Notes: generated by a model from the letters alone, not told the origin. A stretch of 6,833 nt of DNA from Microbacterium sp. (GCA_031286555.1 JAITUD010000495.1:1-6833); one strand, 5' to 3'; shown: positions 1-5,407, counted from the stretch's first letter. Program-made: numbers and translations.

Positions 1-103
1 CCGTCGGCTGTCCGGCAGCGGCATCCTTCGCCGCAGCCTCCGCGGCCTCGCGCTGGGCGCGCAGCTGCGCGCGGGTCAGGGGCGCGTCGCCGTTGCCGCT
101 CAT
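1..103 (-). CDS. Unidentified protein, N-terminal fragment (runs off left edge)
   Basis: Only the first 34 residues are visible, beginning MSGNGDAPLTRAQLRAQRE and continuing into an alanine/glutamate/lysine-rich stretch. The ATG is at 103-101, with a GGAG ribosome site about 8 nt upstream on the minus strand, which supports the start. It lies 34 bp downstream of the Zur-like gene on the same strand and is probably co-transcribed with it. Charged, alanine-rich 'LTRxQLRxQRE' openings are common as cytoplasmic leaders of actinobacterial membrane or envelope proteins, but that is only an impression. There is too little sequence to name a family. The reading frame and ribosome site are seen; any function is unknown. 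Confidence 0.6.
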   Translation of the reverse strand, partial: MSGNGDAPLTRAQLRAQREAAEAAAKDAAAGQPT

Positions 104-137
104 GCGACGGACTCCGTGCGCTGCAGCATCCGGGCCG

Positions 138-542
138 TCACGCGCGCGCGTCCTGACGGGCGGCGCAATCGGCGCAGAGGCCGAAGATGTCCACGACGTG
201 CTCGGCGTCGCGGAAGCCGTTCTGCGCAGCGGTGCGCTGCGCCCACTGCTCGACGTCCTTGGCCTCGATCTCGACGGTGAGGCCGCAGGAGCGGCAGATC
301 AGATGGTGGTGGTGGCCCTGGGTGGTGCAGGCGCGGTACAGCGCCTCGCCCTCAGGGCTCTGCAGCGAGTCGGCCTCACCGGAGGCCGCGAGGCCTGCGA
401 GCGCACGGTAGACCGTGGCGAGTCCGATGCCGGTGTTGGCCTCGCGCAGCGCTGCGTGCAGGCTCTGCGCGCTCACGAAGCCCTGCGTGTCGCCGAGCGC
501 ATCGCGCACTCGTTCCCGCTGCCAGGTGTTCCGCTGAGCCAT
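138..542 (-). CDS. zur: Fur-family metalloregulator, Zur-like zinc uptake repressor
   Basis: This 134-residue cytoplasmic repressor would bind DNA when loaded with metal and shut off metal uptake genes. The N-terminal winged helix spans about residues 1-75, with the recognition-helix region 'GIGLATVYRALAGLAASGE' typical of the Fur family. The dimerisation and metal domain carries a four-histidine run (77-80), a first CxxC (C83/C86), H115 and a second CxxC (C123/C126), which together match a structural zinc site plus a regulatory site. Length is normal for the family. The Zur rather than Fur, Mur or Nur assignment is inferred from the nearby zinc-type ABC importer with a Fur/Zur-type box at 5325-5339. 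The gene is not in that operon: a TetR-DUF899 cassette lies between them. The start ATG (542-540) has GGAG only one base away, too close for a normal ribosome site, and a possible -10 element sits just upstream, so the mRNA may be leaderless. Confidence 0.88.
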   Translation of the reverse strand: MAQRNTWQRERVRDALGDTQGFVSAQSLHAALREANTGIGLATVYRALAGLAASGEADSLQSPEGEALYRACTTQGHHHHLICRSCGLTVEIEAKDVEQWAQRTAAQNGFRDAEHVVDIFGLCADCAARQDARA

Positions 543-548
543 GCTCCG

Positions 549-554
549 AGTCTA
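549..554 (-). promoter_or_regulatory. Candidate -10 element (TAGACT) for the Zur-like gene
   Basis: On the minus strand TAGACT fits the actinobacterial TAnnnT -10 pattern and ends 6 nt before the ATG. Transcription would then start at or next to the start codon, giving a leaderless message. No convincing -35 was found 16-18 bp upstream, so this is tentative. The surrounding 543-631 gap (89 bp) shows no other clear element and no Fur-type palindrome. Confidence 0.4.
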
Positions 555-631
555 AGCCGCGCCGGTGTGCGATGCCTGGGCCGCGGCGCCGTGCTGCTCG
601 ACGGGATGAGGTCCGCGCGCGGTGGAAGCGA

Positions 632-1204
632 TCAGGCGCGGATGCCGGCGACGATCGCGTCGACGGCGGACGCTCCTAGGCGACGCTGCTCGGCCGGCGG
701 CATCGCGGCGAGCGGTCCGCGCAGGCACAGCTCGGCGAAGCCGTGCACGGTCGCCCAGCACGACCACGCCGCGGCGGGTGCGGCATCCGCCGGCAGCGCG
801 CCCTGCGCGACGAGGTCGCCGAGCGCCGCGGCGAGCGCGCGGAACGCCGGCGTGGTCGCGATGTCGTCCGGTCCGAGGGCGCGTCCGCCGAAGAACGCGA
901 CCGAGAACCAGCCGGGCTCCTGCAGGGCGAAGTCGATGTAGGCGAGGCCGATCATCCGCAGGCGGGCGGCCGGATCGGATGCTGCGCCGGCACCCATCGA
1001 CGCGGCCACCTGCTCGAGGATCGCGGTCGCGACGGCCTCGCGCAGTGCGGCGAGGTTCGGGCAGTGCCGGTAGGCGGCGTTCGGGGAGACGCCGCCGCGG
1101 CGGGTGACCTCGCGGATCGAGAGCGCGTCGCTGCCGCCGTCGCGGGTGGCGTCGAGGCCGGCCTCGACCAGAGCTGCTGCGAGGTCGCCGTGATGATAGG
1201 CCAC
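632..1204 (-). CDS. TetR-family transcriptional repressor (WHG-type C-terminal domain)
   Basis: This 190-residue regulator is predicted to bind operator DNA as a dimer and release it on binding a small ligand. The N-terminal helix-turn-helix covers about residues 8-55, with 'SIREVTRRGGVSPNAAYRH' as the turn and recognition helix. The C-terminal ligand domain (about 78-185) includes 'WSCWATVHGFAEL' at 147-159, resembling the WHG-type TetR C-terminal domain. The start is GTG at 1204, preceded on the minus strand by a strong GGGAGG ribosome site (about 1213-1218). It is divergent from two DUF899 genes, and the 75-bp gap holds two copies of a 19-bp pseudo-palindrome. This is the classic TetR arrangement, so autoregulation plus control of the DUF899 pair is inferred. 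The ligand cannot be read from the sequence. Confidence 0.9.
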   Translation of the reverse strand: MAYHHGDLAAALVEAGLDATRDGGSDALSIREVTRRGGVSPNAAYRHCPNLAALREAVATAILEQVAASMGAGAASDPAARLRMIGLAYIDFALQEPGWFSVAFFGGRALGPDDIATTPAFRALAAALGDLVAQGALPADAAPAAAWSCWATVHGFAELCLRGPLAAMPPAEQRRLGASAVDAIVAGIRA

Positions 1205-1208
1205 GCTC

Positions 1209-1237
1209 TTGCCCTCCCGCCGGTCAATGTGTACGGT
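1209..1237 (+). promoter_or_regulatory. Predicted promoter of the DUF899 pair
   Basis: TTGCCC (1209-1214) and TACGGT (1232-1237) are separated by exactly 17 bp and resemble a sigma-70-type -35/-10 pair (TTGnnn, TAnnnT). Transcription would start near 1244. The -10 lies inside the first 19-bp operator copy, which suits repression. The -35 overlaps the ribosome site of the divergent tetR gene. For tetR, a possible minus-strand -10 (TATGTT) is the complement of 1241-1246, also inside the operator, but its -35 is weak. Confidence 0.5.
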
Positions 1238-1245
1238 GTGAACAT
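1227..1245. promoter_or_regulatory. TetR operator copy 1 (19-bp pseudo-palindrome)
   Basis: The sequence ATGTGTACGGTGTGAACAT is an imperfect inverted repeat. Its 8-bp arms (ATGTGTAC and GTGAACAT) match at 6 of 8 positions around a 3-bp centre. It covers the predicted -10 of the DUF899 promoter. A near-identical copy lies 24 bp downstream. Length and symmetry suit a TetR dimer; binding is inferred. Confidence 0.7.
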
Positions 1246-1250
1246 ATCAG

Positions 1251-1269
1251 ATGTGGACGCCGTGAACAT
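1251..1269. promoter_or_regulatory. TetR operator copy 2 (19-bp pseudo-palindrome)
   Basis: ATGTGGACGCCGTGAACAT matches copy 1 at 16 of 19 positions, and the right arm GTGAACAT is identical. It starts 24 bp after copy 1, about 2.3 helical turns, with a 5-bp gap. It lies in the predicted leader of the DUF899 mRNA, just before the ribosome site, where a bound repressor would block transcription. Confidence 0.7.
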
Positions 1270-1279
1270 AGGAGTGATC

Positions 1280-1966
1280 ATGACCGCGCTTCCCCCTGTC
1301 GTCGATGAGCAGACCTGGCGCGACGCGCTCGCCGAGCTGCGCGTGCGCGAGAAGGCCGCCACCCGTGAGCTCGACGCGATCGCCGCCGCGCGCCGCCGGA
1401 TGCCCGCGGTCAAGATGCCCGAGTACCACCTGACCGCCGAGGACGGATCGACCGTCACACTCGCCGAGGTCTTCGACGGCCACAGTCAGCTCGTCGTCTA
1501 CAACCACATGTGGTCTGACGGCAACCGCTGGCAGTGCCCCGGCTGCACCGGGGGCATGGCCCAGATCACACGTCCAGACATCGTCGAGCCCCTTGACGCC
1601 CGCTTCGTGATCGTGACGAACGGACCGATGGACGAGATCCTCGAATACAAGAAGCGCGTCGGAAACCAGTCGACCTGGTACTCGTCCGCCGGCAGCCCCT
1701 TCGGCGCCGACGTCGACGCCGGCCCCGGCGAGGGATTCGCGTACAACGTGTTCCTGCGCGACGGCGACGACGTCTACCGCACCTGGCACACCACGGGACG
1801 CGGCGCCGAGCAGTTCCTATTCACCTTCTCGATCGCCGACGTGCTGCCCTACGGTCGCCAGGAGGAGTGGCAGGACGTGCCAGAGGGCTGGCCGCAGCAT
1901 CCGACCTACGAGGGATGGCCGTCGTCGAAGGACATCGCCGAGCGCTACGGCGACCCGACCGCGTGA
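1280..1966 (+). CDS. DUF899 family thioredoxin-like protein, copy 1
   Basis: This 228-residue soluble protein has no signal peptide. It belongs to the DUF899 (COG4312) group, predicted dithiol-disulfide oxidoreductases with a thioredoxin-like fold and no established substrate. Visible hallmarks: an N-terminal charged helix (about 12-40) ending in the family 'DAIAAARRRMP' pattern; 'LAEVFDGHSQLVVYNHMW' (61-78), matching the family DLFdGRsQLivYHfMf block; a CPGC motif with C86 and C89 as the putative redox pair; and 'TWYSSAGSPFGADV' (132-145). The ATG at 1280 is chosen because GGAG (1271-1274) lies 5 nt upstream and because its first residues align with copy 2. The open frame extends far upstream, but only as a shadow of the divergent tetR gene. 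It is first in a two-gene operon with its paralogue, likely under TetR control. Family assignment is firm; the redox role is inferred. Confidence 0.88.
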   Translation: MTALPPVVDEQTWRDALAELRVREKAATRELDAIAAARRRMPAVKMPEYHLTAEDGSTVTLAEVFDGHSQLVVYNHMWSDGNRWQCPGCTGGMAQITRPDIVEPLDARFVIVTNGPMDEILEYKKRVGNQSTWYSSAGSPFGADVDAGPGEGFAYNVFLRDGDDVYRTWHTTGRGAEQFLFTFSIADVLPYGRQEEWQDVPEGWPQHPTYEGWPSSKDIAERYGDPTA

Positions 1967-1970
1967 GCGC

Positions 1971-1985
1971 GGAGAAGGAGAGATC
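1971..1985 (+). promoter_or_regulatory. Ribosome binding site of DUF899 copy 2
   Basis: GCGGAGAAGGAGAGATC precedes the ATG at 1986 and includes two GGAG units; the nearer (1977-1980) is 5 nt from the start. With only 19 bp between the two DUF899 genes and no terminator, the pair is almost certainly one transcript. Confidence 0.6.
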
Positions 1986-2669
1986 ATGACCGCCGTTCCC
2001 CCCGTCGTCGATGAGAAGACCTGGCGCGACGCGGTCGCCGAGCTGCGCGTGCGCGAGAAGGCGGCCACCCATGAGCGTGACGCGATCGCGGCCGCGCGCA
2101 GGCGCCTCCCCGCCCTCCGGATGCCGGAGTACCGGCTGACCGCAGAGGACGGCTCGACAGTCACGCTCGCCGACATGTTCGACGGCGCCAGTCAGCTGGT
2201 GACCTATCACCACATGTGGCAGGACGGCGCCGAGTGGCAGTGCCCCGTCTGCACGGGCAACACCGCGTCCTGGATGCGGACGGAGCTGCTTTCCGAGCTG
2301 GACGCCCGCTTCGTGGCCGTGGCGACCGGGTCGATGGACGACATCCTCGCCTACAAGAAGCGGACCGGGAACGAGATGACCTGGTACTCGTCCGCGGACA
2401 GCCCGTTCGCGGCCGACGTGGACAATCCGGCGGACGGCGGCGGCGGGTTCAACGTGTTCCTGCGCGACGGCGACGACGTGTACCGCACCTGGTTCACCAC
2501 CGGCCGCGGGATGGAGCCGTTCAAGCTCTCGTTCGCGATCTCGGACGTGCTGCCCTACGGGCGCCAGGAGCAGTGGCAGGATGTTCCGGACGGCTGGCCG
2601 CAGGACGAGAGCGTGACGTTCCAGCGCTTCCACTCCGCGGCCGACATCGCGGCCCTGTACGGCGAGTGA
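1986..2669 (+). CDS. DUF899 family thioredoxin-like protein, copy 2
   Basis: This 227-residue tandem paralogue of the preceding gene is about 70% identical over the first 210 residues by hand alignment. It keeps the same family blocks: the N-terminal charged helix, 'LADMFDGASQLVTYHHMW' (61-78), a CPVC redox-type motif with C86 and C89, 'TWYSSADSPFAADV' (132-145) and 'NVFLRDGDDVYRTW' (156-169). The most divergent stretch is residues 91-120, directly after the CxxC, plus the C-terminal 20 residues. That suggests the copies share chemistry but differ in partner or substrate. It has no signal peptide or membrane segment and probably acts in the cytoplasm. The stop codon lies 9 bp from the convergent permease stop, leaving almost no room for a terminator. 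Family is firm; function is not established. Confidence 0.88.
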   Translation: MTAVPPVVDEKTWRDAVAELRVREKAATHERDAIAAARRRLPALRMPEYRLTAEDGSTVTLADMFDGASQLVTYHHMWQDGAEWQCPVCTGNTASWMRTELLSELDARFVAVATGSMDDILAYKKRTGNEMTWYSSADSPFAADVDNPADGGGGFNVFLRDGDDVYRTWFTTGRGMEPFKLSFAISDVLPYGRQEQWQDVPDGWPQDESVTFQRFHSAADIAALYGE

Positions 2670-2678
2670 TCCGCGCGA

Positions 2679-3539
2679 TCAGGCCGTGCGGCGCACCCTG
2701 CCGCGGACGCGCTGCGTGGCCCAGCATCCGAGGTAGATGAGGAACGAGATCGTCGTGATGTAGGGGCTCACCGGCAGCGTGCCGGCGAGCGCCAGCAGGA
2801 TGCCGCCGACGGCGGCGACGAACCCGAACAGCGCGGCCAGCAGCGGCACCGCGACCGGCCCGGCGCTGACGCGCATCGCGGCGGCGGCCGGTGTCACCAG
2901 CAGCGCCATCACCAGCAGCGCGCCGATGATGTGCACAGCGACCGCCACGATCAGCCCCAGCAGCACCATGAACAGCAGACCGACGGCACGGGTGGGCACG
3001 CCGCGCGCCGCCGCCGACACCGGGTCGAGCGAGTCGAAGCGCAGCGGCCGCCACATCAGCAGGAGTCCGGCGAGCACCACGACGCCGATGCCGATCAGCC
3101 ACCCCAGGTCCGGGCTGGAGACGGCGACGATCTGCCCCGTGAGCAGGGTGAACCGGTTGGCGCTGCGGCCGTCGTAGAGCGACAGGAAGAGGATGCCGAG
3201 GCCGAGGCCGAAGGGCATCAGCACGCCGACCAGGGAGTTGCGCTCCCGCGCCCGGGTGCCGAGCAGGCCGATCACGATCGCGGCGACGAGCGCTCCGCCG
3301 ATGGACCCGGCCACCACGCTGCCGCCGAACAGCAGTGCCGCCGCGGCGCCCGCGAAGGACAGCTCGCTGATGCCGTGCACGGCGAAGGCCAGGTCGCGCT
3401 GCATGACGAAGACGCCGATGAGGCCGCCGACCAGGCCGAGCACGGCACCGGCGATGATCGAGTTCGACAGCAGCACGACGAGCTCGCCGTAGTCCTGGAA
3501 CGAGAAGATGTCGCTCCAGTCGAGTGCGAGCGGGATCAT
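2679..3539 (-). CDS. znuB: Zinc-type metal ABC transporter permease (ABC-3 family)
   Basis: This 286-residue integral membrane protein forms the metal channel of the importer in the cytoplasmic membrane. It is rich in hydrophobic spans, with roughly eight or more helices (for example about 22-46, 62-94, 102-121, 146-163, 185-202, 204-222, 229-253 and 258-274). Family signatures are 'HGISELSFAGAAAALLFG' near 55-72 and 'IIGALLVMALLVTPAAAAMR' at 204-223, the conserved ABC-3 core. H55 and H203 are candidate metal-pathway residues. Its ATG overlaps the ATPase stop in an ATGA, indicating translational coupling. It is the last gene of the importer operon and ends tail-to-tail with the DUF899 pair. 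Zinc rather than manganese specificity is inferred from context (Zur-type box, histidine-rich partners). Confidence 0.92.
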   Translation of the reverse strand: MIPLALDWSDIFSFQDYGELVVLLSNSIIAGAVLGLVGGLIGVFVMQRDLAFAVHGISELSFAGAAAALLFGGSVVAGSIGGALVAAIVIGLLGTRARERNSLVGVLMPFGLGLGILFLSLYDGRSANRFTLLTGQIVAVSSPDLGWLIGIGVVVLAGLLLMWRPLRFDSLDPVSAAARGVPTRAVGLLFMVLLGLIVAVAVHIIGALLVMALLVTPAAAAMRVSAGPVAVPLLAALFGFVAAVGGILLALAGTLPVSPYITTISFLIYLGCWATQRVRGRVRRTA

Positions 3540-4372
3540 GCGAATCCTCCCGGCACGTCGCCGATCTCGTGCTCGTGGTCGTGTTCGTGCTCATGCCGTG
3601 TCTCGGCATCCGGGGCGCCGACGACCACGAGGCGGTTGCCGGCGCGCAGCACGAAGACGGCGGTGCCGTACAGGTCGGTGAGCACGTCGCTGCGCAGCAC
3701 CTCCTGCGGGCGGCCCAGCACGAACCGGCCGGAGGCGATGTAGAGGATGCGGTCGACCTTGCCCAGCAGCGGGTTGATGTCGTGCGTGACCAGCAGCACC
3801 GCGGCGCCCTTCTGCTTGCGCTGCTGATCGATGATGTTGATCACCGCACCCTGGTTGGCGAGGTCGAGGTTCGACAGCGGCTCGTCGCAGAGCAGCAGGG
3901 CGGGATCGTCGGCGAGCGCCTGGCCCACGCGCAGCCGCTGCTGCTCGCCACCGGAGAGCAGGCCGACGGGGCGATCGGCGAACTCGGTCGCGCCGACCGC
4001 CGCGAGCAGCTCGTCGACGCGCTCACGATCGCCGCGATGCGGCAGCGGCAGCCCGAACCGCGTGCCGTGCACACCGAGGGCGACCAGATCGCGCGCCCGC
4101 ATCGACGTGTCGGCGGGGACCGGATGCTGCTGGGGGATGTATCCCACCCGCTTGTTGCCGGTGTGGATCGGCGCGCCCTCGAAGCGGATGTCGCCGGCCG
4201 AGAGCGACTGCAGCCCGAGGATGGCCCGCAGCAGGGTGGTCTTGCCCGAGCCGGACGGCCCGAGCACGGCGATGAGCTCACCGGGGTGCACGTCGAGGTC
4301 GAGGCCGGACCACAGCTCGCGGTCCGCGCGTCGCAGTGCGGCGCCGGAGATCTGCAGGACGGGATCGCTCAC
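3536..4372 (-). CDS. znuC: Zinc-type metal ABC transporter ATP-binding protein
   Basis: This 278-residue cytoplasmic ATPase powers metal import. It has all ABC motifs: Walker A GPSGSGKT (38-45), the Q-loop in 'YIPQQH' (about 78-83), signature LSGGEQQ (139-145), Walker B LLLCDEP (159-165) and the switch histidine H197. The GTG at 4372 is chosen as start because it overlaps the upstream stop as GTGA; the open frame extends 15 codons further, but inside the binding-protein gene. The C-terminus carries HEHEHDHEHE (260-269), a cytosolic metal-binding tail beyond the normal ATPase domain. E. coli ZnuC, from memory, also has a histidine-rich C-terminus, so there is precedent. The tail supports zinc handling and could sense or buffer incoming metal. 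Both ends of the gene overlap its neighbours, so expression is coupled within the operon. Confidence 0.93.
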   Translation of the reverse strand: MSDPVLQISGAALRRADRELWSGLDLDVHPGELIAVLGPSGSGKTTLLRAILGLQSLSAGDIRFEGAPIHTGNKRVGYIPQQHPVPADTSMRARDLVALGVHGTRFGLPLPHRGDRERVDELLAAVGATEFADRPVGLLSGGEQQRLRVGQALADDPALLLCDEPLSNLDLANQGAVINIIDQQRKQKGAAVLLVTHDINPLLGKVDRILYIASGRFVLGRPQEVLRSDVLTDLYGTAVFVLRAGNRLVVVGAPDAETRHEHEHDHEHEIGDVPGGFA

Positions 4373-5304
4373 GCGGCGAGCGCCTCGCTGAGGGACTGAA
4401 CGGCTGCACGCATCCACTCAGGGTACGACTGATCCGGCTCGAGCAGCTCACTGAAGCGGATGACGGGGATGCCGGCATCCTTCGCCGCCTTCTCGAGCCG
4501 CACCGTCTCGGCGCCCTCGGTCTGCACGGTGCTGAGCACCGCGTCGGCCTTGCCGTCCTCGATGAGGCGCACCGCGGCGAGCAGCGTCGCGGGCGGCACG
4601 TCGTTGCCCTCTTCCACGGCCGCGGCGAACCCGTCGGGGGTGACGTCATCGAGGCCGGCGGATGCGGCGAGCAGACCGGGCAGCGGCTCCGTGATCAGCA
4701 CGGGGGTGCCCTCGAGCTTCGTGTGCAGCGCGTCGATCTCCTTCTCGACGCCCTCGAGGTCGGCGATCAGGGCGTCCGCGTTCTTCGCGTACTCCGCGGC
4801 ACCCGCCTTGTCGATGCGGGCGAGGTCCTTCTCGATCTGCTCCACGACGTGGATCATCGTGTGCACGTCGAACCAGACGTGCTCGTTGACGCCCTCGAGA
4901 TGACTGTGACCGTGGCCGTCGTGCGCCTCGGCGTGGCTGTCGTCCCCCTCGGCCTGACCGGAGAAGTCGAAGGCTGTCACGACCGGAGCATCCGAATCGG
5001 CGCGCAGGTCGTCCATGAACGCGTCGTATCCCCCACCGTTCTCGATGAGCAGGTCGGCCCGGCTGACCTCGAGCATGTCGCGCGCGGTGGCCTCGTAGGA
5101 GTGCGGGTCCTTCGCGACGGAGTCGATCAGACTGCGCACGGCGACGCGGTCGCCGCCGACGGTCGCCGCGACGTCGCCGTAGACGTTGGTGGATGCGACG
5201 ATCTGCACCCGTCCGTCATCGGATGCTGCAGGTGCCGAGCATCCACTCAGGGCGAGCACGCCGATGGTCGTCGCTGCCAGTGCTGCCCAGATCGTCTTCC
5301 TCAT
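4369..5304 (-). CDS. znuA: Zinc/manganese-type ABC transporter solute-binding lipoprotein
   Basis: This 311-residue extracytoplasmic lipoprotein captures metal for the importer. The signal peptide is residues 1-21, with lipobox LSGC and lipidated C22. Candidate metal ligands are H68 in 'DPHSYE', H142 in 'NEHVWFD', E206 in 'ITEPLPG' and E286 in 'RFSELLE'. A histidine-rich loop (H124, H128, H131, H133, H135) lies just before H142, as in zinc-type cluster A-I binding proteins. The third site is Glu where classical ZnuA has His, which recalls manganese-type PsaA, so metal preference is not settled from ligands alone. The ATG at 5304 is chosen over a TTG at 5340 because it gives a proper signal peptide, and because the TTG lies inside the -35 element. 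No Shine-Dalgarno precedes it; the promoter geometry suggests leaderless translation. It is first in the operon and controlled by the 5325-5339 palindrome. Confidence 0.93.
   Translation of the reverse strand: MRKTIWAALAATTIGVLALSGCSAPAASDDGRVQIVASTNVYGDVAATVGGDRVAVRSLIDSVAKDPHSYEATARDMLEVSRADLLIENGGGYDAFMDDLRADSDAPVVTAFDFSGQAEGDDSHAEAHDGHGHSHLEGVNEHVWFDVHTMIHVVEQIEKDLARIDKAGAAEYAKNADALIADLEGVEKEIDALHTKLEGTPVLITEPLPGLLAASAGLDDVTPDGFAAAVEEGNDVPPATLLAAVRLIEDGKADAVLSTVQTEGAETVRLEKAAKDAGIPVIRFSELLEPDQSYPEWMRAAVQSLSEALAA
4467..4480. repeat. Perfect 14-bp palindrome of two GGATGC hexamers
   Basis: GGATGCCGGCATCC is a perfect palindrome inside the binding-protein gene, made of GGATGC and GCATCC back to back. 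The hexamer is strongly enriched through the window (see findings). No separate role is evident. Confidence 0.5.
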
Positions 5305-5311
5305 GACGACC

Positions 5312-5340
5312 ACACTACTGGAAGTGAGAATCATTCTCAA
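5312..5340 (-). promoter_or_regulatory. Leaderless promoter of the zinc importer operon
   Basis: On the minus strand TTGAGA (complement of 5335-5340) and TAGTGT (complement of 5312-5317) are spaced exactly 17 bp apart, a good sigma-70-type pair. The -10 ends 7 nt before the ATG at 5304, placing the transcription start on or next to the start codon. That agrees with the absence of a ribosome binding site and implies a leaderless mRNA, a common mode in Actinobacteria. Confidence 0.7.
5325..5339. promoter_or_regulatory. Zur/Fur-type box controlling the zinc importer
   Basis: TGAGAATCATTCTCA is a perfect 7-1-7 palindrome centred at 5332, closely resembling Fur-family boxes of the TGAnAATnATTnTCA type, including actinobacterial Zur boxes. 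It overlaps the -35 and most of the spacer of the importer promoter, so a bound repressor would exclude RNA polymerase. It is strikingly AT-rich for this DNA and the only such box seen in the window. The likely ligand is the Zur-like protein encoded at 138-542. Confidence 0.85.
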
Positions 5341-5357
5341 AAGCGAGACGAGGGGCC
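5341..5357 (+). repeat. Partial second copy of a REP-like sequence
   Basis: AAGCGAGACGAGGGGCC matches, with one mismatch in 17, the reverse complement of 6473-6489 in the E2 linker. It lies immediately upstream of the zinc promoter, in the intergenic region. A 16/17 match between an intergenic stretch and an odd coding stretch suggests a dispersed repeat family. Confidence 0.5.
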
Positions 5358-5370
5358 CGCCCGAATCGCA

Positions 5371-5407
5371 CTTCGCCCCGCCATCCGGGTGGGAGAGCGG
5401 GGCGAAG
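5371..5407 (-). terminator. Stem-loop, probable terminator of the E1/E2 operon
   Basis: Arms CTTCGCCCCGC (5371-5381) and GCGGGGCGAAG (5397-5407) pair perfectly over 11 bp around a 15-nt loop. It begins about 15 bp downstream of the E2 stop and separates that operon from the zinc importer. No T-run follows on the minus strand, so it would be a U-less terminator or an mRNA 3'-end stabiliser. Confidence 0.6.

Noticed and set aside
561..600. Possible hairpin GCGCCG...CGGCGC between tetR and the Zur-like gene
   Set aside because: A 6-bp stem with a loop of about 19 nt and no T-run is expected by chance in DNA this GC-rich.
743..1279. Upstream extension of the first DUF899 frame
   Set aside because: The frame is open through the antisense of tetR, but the ATG at 1280 has a ribosome site and aligns exactly with the start of the tandem paralogue.
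2667..2681. Small palindrome TGATCCGCGCGATCA spanning both convergent stop codons
   Set aside because: The two TGA stops create part of the symmetry, the arms are only 5 bp, and there is no T-run, so it is too weak to call a terminator.
2931..4399. Long plus-strand frames with histidine- and glutamine-rich translations opposite the permease and ATPase
   Set aside because: They are antisense shadows of the ABC transporter genes, and the histidine/glutamine runs are by-products of the opposite strand's coding.
4373..4417. Upstream ATG start for the ABC ATPase
   Set aside because: It would add 15 unlikely residues and overlap the binding-protein gene by nearly 50 bp, whereas GTG at 4372 gives the standard 4-bp GTGA overlap.
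5305..5340. TTG start at 5340 for the binding lipoprotein
   Set aside because: It lies within the -35 element and Zur box and would place 12 extra residues ahead of a proper lipoprotein signal peptide.
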